DNA of 64,000 bases from positions 73,877-137,876 of the forward strand of contig CAXXSW010000001.1 in NCBI GenBank assembly GCA_963677625.2, read 5' to 3'. Positions 33,866 through 43,306 of the stretch are shown here, piece by piece. The DNA is from UBA1351 sp963677625. GTDB lineage: Bacteria; Bacillota; Clostridia; Lachnospirales; Vallitaleaceae. Position 1 is the first letter of the stretch; each line of letters starts with the position of its first letter. A program made the translations under genes and the position numbers. The notes under the pieces are model-generated. The model made no database searches. It was not told the DNA's origin and was given only the letters and a program-made list of their open reading frames with translations.

Positions 33866-35239
33866 CTAGAAATTCTTCATCATCCCTTCAAAACTGGCTT
33901 TTATTACAGCATAAGCTTCTTCTGCCGTAGCTGGTTGAAGAGATGGCCATGAAAGAACTGCCGTTTCCCAGGTTCCCCATACCAAACCCCATTCAGGAAT
34001 TAACGGTCTGGTAGAAGCTTCTTGATAAGATTCGATAACAGCTGTAATAAGGGCTTTATCTATTTCATCTAAATTTGAATTAGCGTATACTATGGCGTCT
34101 ACATTTCCCATTATTTTGCCACTGGCTTCATAAAACTCTACTGCAAATTCAGGATTAAGAATTTCTTCAATCATGGCTTGAGAAAGAAGCATAGTCCCTT
34201 CATCTCCTTCATTTCTAGTATTGATTGCAAGACCCCAGCCATCTTTCCACTGGGTTAATGGATTTCCGTTGAATGTAACTTGATTAATCGGAAGAACTGA
34301 TAAAGCTTCACCATCACTTGCTAGTTGTGCAAGATGATCAGTAGACCCGGGTCCTTCAATTCTAAAGGAGGTTCTTCCTCCAGTCATGAATTCGGTATCC
34401 ATATAAGTCCAAGCCGACCTTAAATCCCAAAGATCACCTGATCCACCGTTTGTTTTCCAATAATTAAAAAGACCTTTAAACATATCTTGCTGATCCTGAG
34501 TGAGCTCACTAAAATCCTTAGTCATATCTGAATAAAGTTCACCAGTCTCATTAACATTAAGGAGTTCTATATTTACAGCATTCATAAGTACACTACAAAA
34601 TTCTAAATTAAATACTGGAAATAAGATGTCTTGGTTATTGAGCTCAGTAAATTCAACTGTAGAAGACAAATCAATCCCATTTGTTTCTGCATTAGCAATA
34701 TTAGCAAAATTTATTAAGGTTTCAATATTCATTGGAAAAGCAAAGTATCTCCCATCAATATTGAAATTCCTCCCCAGGCCTGATTTAAAGTCCTTGAAGC
34801 CACCAACATCTGAAGCCATTTGCAATGCATCAATTTCAGCCAAAGTTTCTTTTTCTACCATACCATACAATCTGTCTGCTGGAACTACAAAAACATCAGC
34901 TATGTCTTCATTCCCTAAATCTGTTGAATCTAAAAGGTCTAAGTGATCATATGAACCATCAACAATAAAGTTAATTGTTGAATCTGGATTGACTTCGAGA
35001 ACCCGATTTGCAGCTTTTTGGTAATACTCTAGCCATGACTCTTCAACTTGAACAGTAATATCAGCAACTAAGCCCTCGGTCGCAGGCTCTTCTTCATTAG
35101 TTTCTTCATTTATTATACTTTTTCTTTCTTCGCTTGCTTCTTCTTTATTAGGTTCTTTGGCACTATCAAAGCATCCTGTAAAAAGGCTGGTCAAGAATAC
35201 AAGGACTAAAAAAAGCGATAATAATTTTGTCATTTTCAT
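33866..35239 (-). CDS. Carbohydrate-type ABC transporter solute-binding lipoprotein (orphan)
   Basis: 457 residues from the ATG at 35239, set by AGGAGG 9 nt upstream. Lipoprotein signal KMTKLLSLFLVLVFLTSLFTGC, an acidic linker rich in Glu/Asn, then a family-1 (MalE-like) fold: ITVQVEESWLEYYQKAANRVLEVNPDSTI-type start, central GGRTSFRIEGPG and LPINQVTFNGNPLTQWKDGWGLAINT, and RPLIPEWGLVWGTWETA near the C-terminus. No permease or ATPase gene is adjacent, so it must borrow a transporter or act as a receptor. The ligand is probably an oligosaccharide, by family only. Confidence 0.82.
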   Translation of the reverse strand: MKMTKLLSLFLVLVFLTSLFTGCFDSAKEPNKEEASEERKSIINEETNEEEPATEGLVADITVQVEESWLEYYQKAANRVLEVNPDSTINFIVDGSYDHLDLLDSTDLGNEDIADVFVVPADRLYGMVEKETLAEIDALQMASDVGGFKDFKSGLGRNFNIDGRYFAFPMNIETLINFANIANAETNGIDLSSTVEFTELNNQDILFPVFNLEFCSVLMNAVNIELLNVNETGELYSDMTKDFSELTQDQQDMFKGLFNYWKTNGGSGDLWDLRSAWTYMDTEFMTGGRTSFRIEGPGSTDHLAQLASDGEALSVLPINQVTFNGNPLTQWKDGWGLAINTRNEGDEGTMLLSQAMIEEILNPEFAVEFYEASGKIMGNVDAIVYANSNLDEIDKALITAVIESYQEASTRPLIPEWGLVWGTWETAVLSWPSLQPATAEEAYAVIKASFEGMMKNF

Positions 35240-35256
35240 TATGACCTTCCTCCTAT

Positions 35257-35292
35257 AAAAAAGAGTATACACATGTGTTACATGTACACTCT
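35257..35292 (-). terminator. Terminator after the nfnAB pair
   Basis: Minus strand: AGAGT (complement of 35288-35292) pairs with ACTCT (complement of 35262-35266), with inner TACATGT-type pairing and a bulge, followed by TTTTTT (complement of 35257-35262). It ends the nfn operon and lies only a few nt before the binding-protein ribosome site, so it may also act as an attenuator for that gene. Confidence 0.7.
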
Positions 35293-35323
35293 ATTTACAT
35301 CTTTCACGTGTTCTCTAAAAGTA

Positions 35324-36724
35324 TTATTGTCTTCTTCTTTCTAAAGTTAATTTTTGGTGTATCGCTCTAGCAGCCTGCTTACCTGCTCCCATAGCTAATA
35401 TAACCGTTGCCGCTCCAGTTACAGCATCACCACCTGCATAGACATTCTCAATAGATGTTTCCATAGTCATTTCATCAACTTGAATGCACCCTCGTTTGTT
35501 CAGTTCAAGTCCTTCAGTTGCATTCTTAAGCAAGGGATTAGGCGTCTGACCTATTGCAACAATAACATTGTCAGCATCCATAATAAATTCACTTCCTTGA
35601 ATCTCAACAGGACTTCTACGTCCAGACTCATCAGGTTCACCTAACTCCATCTTAATCAATTGGATGCCAGTCACTTTATTGTCATTTCCAAGAATCTCAA
35701 CAGGATTCATTAATAAATCAAAGGTGATGCCCTCTTCTATAGCATGATGAACTTCTTCCTTTCTTGCTGGTAATTCATCCATACTTCTTCTGTATACTAT
35801 ATGAACTTCCTTTGCCCCTAGACGTTTTGCAGTCCTAGCTGCATCCATAGCAACATTACCACCACCAACGACAACTACAAGATCGCCAAGACGGACAGGT
35901 GTATGATTATTAGGAAAATCATAGGCTTTCATTAAATTCACTCTTGTCAAGAACTCGTTGGAAGAATATACTCCATTTAAGTTTTCTCCAGGAATATTCA
36001 TAAATCTTGGAAGACCTGCCCCACTGCCTATAAACACAGAATCAAATCCTTCTTCAAACAAGTCTGAAATATCAATAGATTTTCCTACAATAACATTCTT
36101 TTCCACATGAACACCTAATTCAAGGACTTGATTAATTTCGTCTCTAACCAGTTTCTTTGGGAGTCTGAACTCAGGAATACCATACATAAGTACACCACCT
36201 AGCTCATGAAGAGCTTCAAACATAGTTACTTCATATCCTAATCTAGCAAGATCTGCGCTACAAGAAAGACTAGCTGGTCCACTACCAACTACTGCAATTT
36301 TTTCTCTACGTTTTTCTTTTACTTCTGATTGATTTTTCACATTTTCCATATACCAATCAGCAACAAAACGCTCCAGCCTTCCAATACCAACTGATTCACC
36401 CTTGATACCGCGGACACACCTACCTTCGCACTGGTTTTCCTGAGGACATACCCGCCCACATATAGCAGGTAGGCCATTATCTGCAGTAATTATATTATAG
36501 GCCTCTTCAATATCACCCATTCTAATCTCATGAATGAACTCTGGTATCTGGATACCTACCGGACACCCTTTTTTACATGGTTCATGCTTACACTCTATAC
36601 ACCTTTCAGCCTCTTCCATAGCCTCTTCCAAGGTATAACCCAGCGCAACCTCAAGAAAATTCTTGTTACGAATACTTGGGTCCTGTTCTTTCATTTTTAC
36701 TTTATTTAAACTCATATTAGCCAT
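35324..36724 (-). CDS. nfnB: NfnB-type large subunit (GltD-like) of NADH-dependent ferredoxin:NADP+ oxidoreductase
   Basis: 466 residues. The N-terminus carries two [4Fe-4S] sites (CIECKHEPCKKGCPVG and CGRVCPQENQCEGRCVRG). It continues as a GltD/adrenodoxin-reductase-like flavoprotein with GSGPASLSCSADLARLGYEVTMFEA (FAD), VVVVGGGNVAMDAARTAKRLGA (NADPH) and a C-terminal NVYAGGDAVTGAATVILAMGAGK. Alone it could be read as glutamate synthase small subunit, but no gltB is present, and the adjacent PyrK-like subunit marks the Nfn/sulfide-dehydrogenase pair, which bifurcates electrons between NADPH, NAD+ and ferredoxin. Confidence 0.88.
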   Translation of the reverse strand: MANMSLNKVKMKEQDPSIRNKNFLEVALGYTLEEAMEEAERCIECKHEPCKKGCPVGIQIPEFIHEIRMGDIEEAYNIITADNGLPAICGRVCPQENQCEGRCVRGIKGESVGIGRLERFVADWYMENVKNQSEVKEKRREKIAVVGSGPASLSCSADLARLGYEVTMFEALHELGGVLMYGIPEFRLPKKLVRDEINQVLELGVHVEKNVIVGKSIDISDLFEEGFDSVFIGSGAGLPRFMNIPGENLNGVYSSNEFLTRVNLMKAYDFPNNHTPVRLGDLVVVVGGGNVAMDAARTAKRLGAKEVHIVYRRSMDELPARKEEVHHAIEEGITFDLLMNPVEILGNDNKVTGIQLIKMELGEPDESGRRSPVEIQGSEFIMDADNVIVAIGQTPNPLLKNATEGLELNKRGCIQVDEMTMETSIENVYAGGDAVTGAATVILAMGAGKQAARAIHQKLTLERRRQ

Positions 36725-36751
36725 ATATTCACCTTCTTGCTAAAAAAACAA

Positions 36752-37579
36752 TTAATTAGTCACATCAGCCAAACGGCATATATGTGCTTCTTCATCTTTA
36801 TAATAGGACTGTCTTGACATCGCTTCATCAAAATCTACCAAGAGACCATCAAAATCAGGACCGTCAACACAAGCAAATTTTGTCTCACCACCTACAGTAA
36901 CCCTACATCCTCCACACATACCTGTTCCGTCAATCATAAGAGGATTCATGGAAACTCCTGTGGGAATGTTTTGGGGTTTTGTTATGGACACAACAGCCTT
37001 CATCATAATCAAAGGCCCTATAGTTATGATTTCGTCATATCTTTCACCTTGATCTAGAAGTTCATTTAGGATATCAGTCACAAATCCCTTATGACCAAGA
37101 GAACCATCATTTGTAGCATAATATACGTGATCACAAAACTCTTCAAAGGCCTGACCTAAAATGACAAATTCATCCGTTCTTCCGCCAATGATTACATCAA
37201 CCTTAACTCCCATCTCTGCAAGCTTTTTTAGTTGAGGATATAAAGGCGCCGCTCCTACTCCTCCACCAATTCCCAAAACCCGTTCATATCTGTGAAGTTC
37301 AGTTGCCTTACCTAAAGGACCAACAAAATCAAGAAGATAATCACCTGCTTCCTTTTTAGCTAATCGTTTGGTGGTTAAGCCCAGGACTTGAAATACAATA
37401 GTAACCGTATTTGCTTCTCTATTAAAATCCATAATGGTTAACGGTATACGTTCACCACCTTCTTCTACCCTTAGTATAATGAACTGTCCAGGTTCACATT
37501 TTCTTGCAACAAACGGTGCTTCAACGACCATCATTTGCACAAGAGAATTTAAAATCTCTTTTTTAACAATTTTGTACAT
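36752..37579 (-). CDS. nfnA: NfnA-type small subunit (PyrK-like FAD/NAD-binding, 2Fe-2S)
   Basis: 275 residues. Ferredoxin-reductase fold: FAD-binding RIPLTIMDF, NAD-binding VLGIGGGVGAAPLYPQLKKL, and a C-terminal [2Fe-2S] site with the Cys residues of GTGMCGGCRVTVGGETKFACVDGP followed by Asp, as in Nfn small subunits. It forms the NADH-oxidising half of the NfnAB complex with the gene 27 nt downstream. Its promoter and an operator-like palindrome lie at 37650-37705. Older annotations call this sulfide dehydrogenase subunit beta. Confidence 0.88.
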   Translation of the reverse strand: MYKIVKKEILNSLVQMMVVEAPFVARKCEPGQFIILRVEEGGERIPLTIMDFNREANTVTIVFQVLGLTTKRLAKKEAGDYLLDFVGPLGKATELHRYERVLGIGGGVGAAPLYPQLKKLAEMGVKVDVIIGGRTDEFVILGQAFEEFCDHVYYATNDGSLGHKGFVTDILNELLDQGERYDEIITIGPLIMMKAVVSITKPQNIPTGVSMNPLMIDGTGMCGGCRVTVGGETKFACVDGPDFDGLLVDFDEAMSRQSYYKDEEAHICRLADVTN

Positions 37580-37649
37580 GTAATCGCCCTTTCATTATCA
37601 GTGTCTTTGTCAATATAATTCTCCGAAAATTGAAACATAACCATTTATG

Positions 37650-37672
37650 GTCTGTATACCAGTATAACAGAC
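37650..37672. promoter_or_regulatory. Operator-like inverted repeat in front of nfnAB
   Basis: GTCTGTATAC (37650-37659), 2 nt, then GTATAACAGAC (37662-37672): a near-perfect palindrome with one extra base. It falls at the predicted transcription start of nfnA, a classical repressor position; it could instead fold as a 5' leader hairpin. It does not match the Rex consensus. Confidence 0.5.
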
Positions 37673-37677
37673 TCTTC

Positions 37678-37705
37678 ATTATCAGGCTATAGTTTTGCAC
37701 ATCAA
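37678..37705 (-). promoter_or_regulatory. Promoter of nfnAB
   Basis: Minus strand: -35 TTGATG (complement of 37700-37705), 16-nt spacer, -10 GATAAT (complement of 37678-37683). The leader to the nfnA ATG is about 90 nt. Confidence 0.5.
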
Positions 37706-37762
37706 TTCCTCTGTTCTTATTTTTCGTCTACAAGCTAAGGTTTTGTTTATAATATGCCCTAT

Positions 37763-37800
37763 ATTGAAAAAAACCGGGATAAGACTACTATCCCAGGTTT
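37763..37800 (-). terminator. Terminator after carB
   Basis: AAACC-GGGATA (37771-37780 region) pairs with TATCCC-A-GGTTT (37790-37800). On the minus strand it is followed by a run of Ts. It is a strong end to the argJ-to-carB operon, 33 nt after the stop. Confidence 0.85.
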
Positions 37801-37832
37801 CATTTAGCAAATTCAGCCTAATATATCTGTCA

Positions 37833-40800
37833 CTAGTTTATGTATGTATCAATGGTATCATAAGTAATAGTATGATCTTGTCTATAAGTCTTCATAGCTT
37901 TTAAATATGCATCAACTGTATCCAGGCAAGTAAAATTCATCACACTAAGATGTTCTGCCAAAGATCGAAGTTTAAACCCTGACCTATGGACATTTTTTCC
38001 TACTGTTGGTATATTAATCAAGATCTTAATATGGCCTGTTTTCATCATCTCTTCCAATTCAGTCAAATCATCAATATCAACTACTTGATTGCTTATTCCT
38101 GCTTGAGATAAAACATTGCTTGTTCCATGAGAAGCTAAAATCTCAAAACCAAGACTTTCAAATTCCTTTACATATGGAAGCACCTCTTTTTTGGATTTAT
38201 CGTTAACGCTAATCAGGACCTTTCCTTGAGAAGGCATCTTGAAATCAGCTCCAAGAAAAGCTTTTAGCATAGCCTTTTCATATGATTTATCAATACCCAG
38301 AACTTCACCGGTTGATTTCATTTCAGGTGTTAATGCTGCATCCACATCTTGTAACTTAACAAAACTAAATACTGGAGCCTTAACAGCAACTAAACCATTA
38401 TTAGCTTTTAATCCAATCCCATACGGCATATCCTTCAAATTAGTCCCTAAAATCACTTCCATGGCTATTTGAACCATTGGAACTTTAGTAACTTTACTTA
38501 ATATTGGTACAGTTCTTGAAGCACGTGGGTTCACTTCGATAATGTATACTTTTTCATTTCTAACAACAAATTGAATATTTACTAGTCCGCTAACTTGTAG
38601 AGCTACAGATATCTTCCTAGTATATTCAACCAAGGTATCCATCACTTCATTTGTCAAAGTTTGTGGCGGATATACGCAGAAGGAATCACCTGAATGGACC
38701 CCAGTTCTTTCAATATGTTCCATAATTCCAGGAATAAGAATATCTTCTCTGTCACAGATAGCATCTACTTCAACTTCTTTTCCATTTATGTATTCGTCGA
38801 TCAATATGGGATGTTCTGTTGATATGTCTGTTGCTTCTTTTACATAAGATAAAAGTTCTTTATCATTATACACAATCATCATCGCTCGCCCACCAATTAC
38901 ATAGGAAGGTCGTACAAGTACCGGATAACCGATCTCACTCGCTGCCTTAAGCGCTTCTTCTTCGTCTGTTACAGCACATCCTCTTGGTTGAGGGATATTT
39001 AACTCCCTAAGTAATCTTTCAAAGCGTTTGCGGTTTTCAGCTACATCAATAGCTTCAACTGAAGTACCTAAGATTTGAACACCTCTAGCTTGGAGTTTAG
39101 GTGCTAAATTAATAGCCGTCTGTCCTCCAAACTGAACGATAACCCCTTTTGGCATTTCCTTTCTAATAACATTAAATACATCTTCAATAAATAAGGGTTC
39201 AAAATATAGTTTATCAGACGTGTCGAAATCTGTGCTTACAGTTTCAGGATTATTGTTGATAATAATAGATTCATAACCAAGTTCTTGGATTGCCCAAACA
39301 GCATGGACTGAGCAATAGTCAAATTCAATACCCTGACCAATTCGTATCGGTCCTGAACCGATAACGATTATTTTTTCACCTTTACTAATAACATTTTCAT
39401 CTTCTTCTTCATAGGTAGAATAATAGTATGGCGTTGAAGATTCAAACTCTGCTGCACAAGTGTCTACCATCTTATAAACGGGGTACATACCATGAGCTCG
39501 TCGAATGGCATCAACAATTTCATATTCCATCTTGGATAATTCCATGATCTCAGTATCGGTAAAACCCATTTTTTCTGCACTAGCAAGTAGTTCTCCTGTC
39601 AATTCTTCTTCTGTAAGCCTATTTTCAATAGTAATAATATTCTGGAGTTTATTCAAAAACCACTTATCAATCTTAGTCGTTCCTGCGACGTATTCAACAC
39701 CATAGCCACGTCTTAGCGCTTCAGCTATGACAAAGATCCTGCGGTCATCTACTTCAATTAAATTTTTCTCAATCTCTTCTTTTGTCCACTGGGACATATA
39801 TTCTTTACGAAGTCCTGTTTCTTTCCCCTCTAACGATACAAGGGCCTTAAGAAGCGAACTTTCAAAGGTACGGTCAATAGCCATAACCTCTCCTGTCGCT
39901 TTCATTTGTGTACCTAAAAGTCGATTGGCATAATCAAACTTATCAAAAGGCCATTTAGGGATTTTAGTAACAACGTAATCAAGGGCTGGTTCAAAAGATG
40001 CCTTGGTCTTTTTAGTTACTGAATTCGGAATTTCATGAAGATGAAGACCTACTGCAATCTTAGCTGCAATTTTAGCAATTGGATATCCCGCTGCTTTAGA
40101 GGCAAGAGCAGAACTTCTACTTACCCTTGGATTGACTTCTATAACAATGTAGTCTTTACTTTCAGGATTTAAGGCAAGTTGAACATTGCAACCTCCTTCA
40201 ATCTTCAAGGCACGAATAATCTTGATACTAGCTTCCCTGAGCATGTGATATTCATTATCAGTCAAGGTCTGTGAAGGTGCAACAACTATAGAATCCCCTG
40301 TATGAATACCAACAGGATCAAAATTCTCCATATTACAGATAATGATACATGTATCATTCTTATCTCGCATAACTTCATATTCTATTTCTTTCCAACCAGC
40401 AACAGATTGTTCTAAAAGGCATTGGCTAATTCGAGAATGCATTAGACCTGTATGAAGGGTTTCCTTAAGCTCTTGAGGATTATCAGCAATTCCTCCACCT
40501 AGTCCACCCATTGTATAAGCAGGTCTAACTATAATTGGATAGCCAATTTTCTCAGCCAATAGGAGACCTTCTTCTATGGTTGAAACAATTCCACTTCCAG
40601 GAATAGGTTCACCAATTTCAAGCATAAGATTCTTAAATTCTTCTCTATCTTCTGCCTGTTTGATTGCTTCCAGTTTAGTTCCTAATAACTGGACATCATA
40701 TTTATCCAGTACTCCTGCCTCTGTTAGCTCAACAGCCATATTAAGACCAGTCTGTCCACCCAATGTAGGCAACAATCCATCTGGTCTCTCTTTAGCAATA

Positions 40801-41039
40801 ATATATTCAAGACTTGGTACTGTAAGGGGTTGTATATAAACTTTATCCGCTATCGTCTCATCAGTCATAATAGTTGCCGGGTTGGAATTGACCAAGACCA
40901 CCTGAAGACCTTCTTCTTTTAACGATTTACAAGCCTGAGTACCTGCATAATCAAACTCAGCAGCCTGACCAATGATAATCGGTCCAGACCCAATAACCAT
41001 AACTTTTCTTAAATTCTGATCAAGTGGCATTCTAGTCAA
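37833..41039 (-). CDS. carB: Carbamoyl-phosphate synthase large subunit
   Basis: 1068 residues, full length. Two homologous ATP-grasp halves, each starting with the VMVIGSGPIIIGQAAEFDYAG-like or IIVIGSGPIRIGQGIEFDY-like segment, and each with an NPE/NPR metal motif (EVNPRVSRSSALASKA and EVNPRASRTVPILSKV), plus a C-terminal MGS-like allosteric domain (about 930-1068). It makes carbamoyl phosphate from bicarbonate, ammonia and 2 ATP for arginine and pyrimidines. It overlaps carA by 8 nt. Placement with arg genes suggests the arginine-linked copy. Confidence 0.97.
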   Translation of the reverse strand: MTRMPLDQNLRKVMVIGSGPIIIGQAAEFDYAGTQACKSLKEEGLQVVLVNSNPATIMTDETIADKVYIQPLTVPSLEYIIAKERPDGLLPTLGGQTGLNMAVELTEAGVLDKYDVQLLGTKLEAIKQAEDREEFKNLMLEIGEPIPGSGIVSTIEEGLLLAEKIGYPIIVRPAYTMGGLGGGIADNPQELKETLHTGLMHSRISQCLLEQSVAGWKEIEYEVMRDKNDTCIIICNMENFDPVGIHTGDSIVVAPSQTLTDNEYHMLREASIKIIRALKIEGGCNVQLALNPESKDYIVIEVNPRVSRSSALASKAAGYPIAKIAAKIAVGLHLHEIPNSVTKKTKASFEPALDYVVTKIPKWPFDKFDYANRLLGTQMKATGEVMAIDRTFESSLLKALVSLEGKETGLRKEYMSQWTKEEIEKNLIEVDDRRIFVIAEALRRGYGVEYVAGTTKIDKWFLNKLQNIITIENRLTEEELTGELLASAEKMGFTDTEIMELSKMEYEIVDAIRRAHGMYPVYKMVDTCAAEFESSTPYYYSTYEEEDENVISKGEKIIVIGSGPIRIGQGIEFDYCSVHAVWAIQELGYESIIINNNPETVSTDFDTSDKLYFEPLFIEDVFNVIRKEMPKGVIVQFGGQTAINLAPKLQARGVQILGTSVEAIDVAENRKRFERLLRELNIPQPRGCAVTDEEEALKAASEIGYPVLVRPSYVIGGRAMMIVYNDKELLSYVKEATDISTEHPILIDEYINGKEVEVDAICDREDILIPGIMEHIERTGVHSGDSFCVYPPQTLTNEVMDTLVEYTRKISVALQVSGLVNIQFVVRNEKVYIIEVNPRASRTVPILSKVTKVPMVQIAMEVILGTNLKDMPYGIGLKANNGLVAVKAPVFSFVKLQDVDAALTPEMKSTGEVLGIDKSYEKAMLKAFLGADFKMPSQGKVLISVNDKSKKEVLPYVKEFESLGFEILASHGTSNVLSQAGISNQVVDIDDLTELEEMMKTGHIKILINIPTVGKNVHRSGFKLRSLAEHLSVMNFTCLDTVDAYLKAMKTYRQDHTITYDTIDTYIN

Positions 41040-42111
41040 CTCCTTTTAATCGATTCATCCAGTCAGTAAATATCACAGTCGCATCTGTCGGTCCAGGTCC
41101 TTCTTCCGGATGGAATTGAACTGATTCTATCTGAAACTGTAGCAGGCACAAACCTTCAACAGTGTCATCATTTACGTTCATATGGGTTAATTGTATTTCC
41201 CATGGAATATCTTCTTTTTTTACTGCATAGCCGTGATTTTGAGAGGTCATATAAACCTTTTTAGTTCTTAAATCTATAACAGGATGGTTGGATCCTCTAT
41301 GCCCAAATTTTAATTTATATGTATCAGCACCTAAACTTAAGGCTAAAACCTGGTGACCTAAGCAAATACCAAATAAAGGTATCTTCCCCTTTAAATCTTT
41401 TGCCAATTGAATCGCGTCTTTACACTCTTTTGGATCACCAGGTCCATTAGAAAACAACAAAGCCTTATGGTCACCCTTTATAACAGTATCTTTATCAACA
41501 TCATAAGGATAAAGCGTTATATCAAAGCCATGCTTAAGTATTTGATTTCCTATGCCACGCTTAAGACCAAGATCAACAATACCTATATTACCAAAACTTT
41601 TTCCATCAGTCTTTATGGTCTTCGCTTGTCCCACCGTCACTTGCTCAACGATATTGACAGGAAAGCTATAGGCATCTAGGTCTTTTTTTAGTTCTTCTAT
41701 AGATTTTTCTTTATCTGTTGAAATAAGACAATTCATAGCTCCAATATTTCTTATTCGTTTAGTAATCATACGCGTATCCACATCACTGATACCTACTATC
41801 TTGTTCTTTTTTAGAAATTCATTAAGATTCCCATCCATTTGCCAGTGATTTGGCATCTCAGAATATTCTTTTACCACAAAACCGGAAACTTGAACCTTAT
41901 CTGATTCTACATCCTGATTATTAATGCCATAATTTCCTATTAAGGGATAAGTCATAGTCACAATCTGGCCAGCATATGATGGATCTGTCAATATTTCCTG
42001 ATAGCCCGTCATTCCAGTATTAAAGACGATTTCACCACAAGATGTACCTTCGTATCCAAAACCTTTACCGATAACTAGTGTCCCGTCTTCCATTAAGAGT
42101 CTAGCTTCCAT
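41032..42111 (-). CDS. carA: Carbamoyl-phosphate synthase small (glutaminase) subunit
   Basis: 359 residues. N-terminal CarA domain (FGYEGTSCGEIVFNTGMTGYQEILTDPSY) and C-terminal class I glutamine amidotransferase with nucleophile Cys in PLFGICLGHQVLAL and the His-x-Glu pair in SVQFHPEEGPGPTD. It supplies ammonia to CarB through the intersubunit tunnel. The start abuts the argD stop with no gap, and the end overlaps carB by 8 nt. Confidence 0.97.
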   Translation of the reverse strand: MEARLLMEDGTLVIGKGFGYEGTSCGEIVFNTGMTGYQEILTDPSYAGQIVTMTYPLIGNYGINNQDVESDKVQVSGFVVKEYSEMPNHWQMDGNLNEFLKKNKIVGISDVDTRMITKRIRNIGAMNCLISTDKEKSIEELKKDLDAYSFPVNIVEQVTVGQAKTIKTDGKSFGNIGIVDLGLKRGIGNQILKHGFDITLYPYDVDKDTVIKGDHKALLFSNGPGDPKECKDAIQLAKDLKGKIPLFGICLGHQVLALSLGADTYKLKFGHRGSNHPVIDLRTKKVYMTSQNHGYAVKKEDIPWEIQLTHMNVNDDTVEGLCLLQFQIESVQFHPEEGPGPTDATVIFTDWMNRLKGVD

Positions 42112-43269
42112 CTAAAGTACCTTCCTTAGTATCTCTATCATCTTGTCGATTGCTTCCTTGTCGACAACTAAAGGAGGAACAAAACGCACAACATCACTAC
42201 CAGCCCCCACTAAAAGCAAGCCTTCATCTAAAGCTTTTAAAGTCAGTTCTTTAGGCGAATAATCCAGAGAAATACCCTGCATGAGTCCCATACCTTTAAC
42301 TTCTTTGATGCAAGTAAATTCTTCTTTTAAGCCTTCTAGTGATTTCTTTAAATATTGTCCCATTTCTTTAACGTGTTTCATCATTTTTTCGTTCAGCATC
42401 TCATCTACAACTACTTGTACAGCAGCCATAGCCAAGGGGTTTCCTCCAAAAGTCGATGCATGATCACCAGGTTCAAAACCTATAGCTATTTCTTCTTTAG
42501 CTAAGCAAGCACCTACTGGTACTCCTGCTCCAAGGCCTTTTGCCATAGCCATAATATCGGGTTTTACCCCAAAAATCATATGTCCACAAGGCTCACCTAA
42601 TCTTCCTGCGCCTGTTTGAACTTCATCAAAGATAAGACAAATATCCTTTTTATCACAAAGTGCTCGAAGGCCTTCCAAGAATTCTTTTTTGGCGGGAACA
42701 ATACCGCCTTCTCCTTGAAGTACTTCAACCACGATTGCACACGTATGTTCATCAATAAGGCTATTTACTGAACTTAGATTATTATATTCTGCATATGATA
42801 CCCCTGGTAGCAAGGGTCCTAATCCCTTTTGATACTTGGTCTGACCTGTTGCTGTAATAGCCCCCAAAGTTCGGCCATGAAAAGAATTTTTCATACTAAT
42901 ATAACCATAACGTTCTTTATGACCTTTTGCTGCTGCATACTTTCTTGCTAGTTTCAAGGAGGCTTCTACTGCCTCAGCACCAGAATTGCAGAAAAATACT
43001 TTATCCATCTGCGTTACTTTACTAAGTGCTTCAGCTGCCTTTAACATAGTATCTGTATAATATAGATTAGAAACATGCAAAAGTTTATCCACCTGTTCTT
43101 TAAGTGCAAGTTTGAGGCCTGTATGACTATATCCCAAGCCATTAACTGCAATCCCTGCTACAAAATCCAAATATTTTTTTCCTGTATCATCCACAAGATA
43201 CAGGCCTTGGCCATGGGTAAAAGTAACCGGTAGCTGAGCGTATGTATTCATTAAAACTTGAGTCTTCAT
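42112..43269 (-). CDS. argD: Acetylornithine aminotransferase
   Basis: 385 residues, PLP-dependent class III aminotransferase. PLP-lysine region FDEVQTGAGRLGEPCGHMI (Asp) and DIMAMAKGLGAGVPVGA (Schiff-base Lys), phosphate-binding FCNSGAEAVEASLKLARKY. It transaminates N-acetylglutamate semialdehyde to N-acetylornithine. ATG with AAGGAG 6 nt upstream. Fourth step of the ornithine branch; lies between argB and carA. Confidence 0.95.
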   Translation of the reverse strand: MKTQVLMNTYAQLPVTFTHGQGLYLVDDTGKKYLDFVAGIAVNGLGYSHTGLKLALKEQVDKLLHVSNLYYTDTMLKAAEALSKVTQMDKVFFCNSGAEAVEASLKLARKYAAAKGHKERYGYISMKNSFHGRTLGAITATGQTKYQKGLGPLLPGVSYAEYNNLSSVNSLIDEHTCAIVVEVLQGEGGIVPAKKEFLEGLRALCDKKDICLIFDEVQTGAGRLGEPCGHMIFGVKPDIMAMAKGLGAGVPVGACLAKEEIAIGFEPGDHASTFGGNPLAMAAVQVVVDEMLNEKMMKHVKEMGQYLKKSLEGLKEEFTCIKEVKGMGLMQGISLDYSPKELTLKALDEGLLLVGAGSDVVRFVPPLVVDKEAIDKMIEILRKVL

Positions 43270-43306
43270 TTTATTCTCCTTACTAATCAGTGTTCATTCA
43301 TGACTT

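Noticed and set aside
35324..36724. Glutamate synthase small subunit (GltD)
   Set aside because: No large subunit gene is present; the adjacent PyrK-like [2Fe-2S] flavoprotein fits the NfnAB pair better.
36752..37579. Dihydroorotate dehydrogenase electron-transfer subunit PyrK
   Set aside because: No pyrD is adjacent; pairing with the GltD-like subunit marks the Nfn/sulfide-dehydrogenase type.
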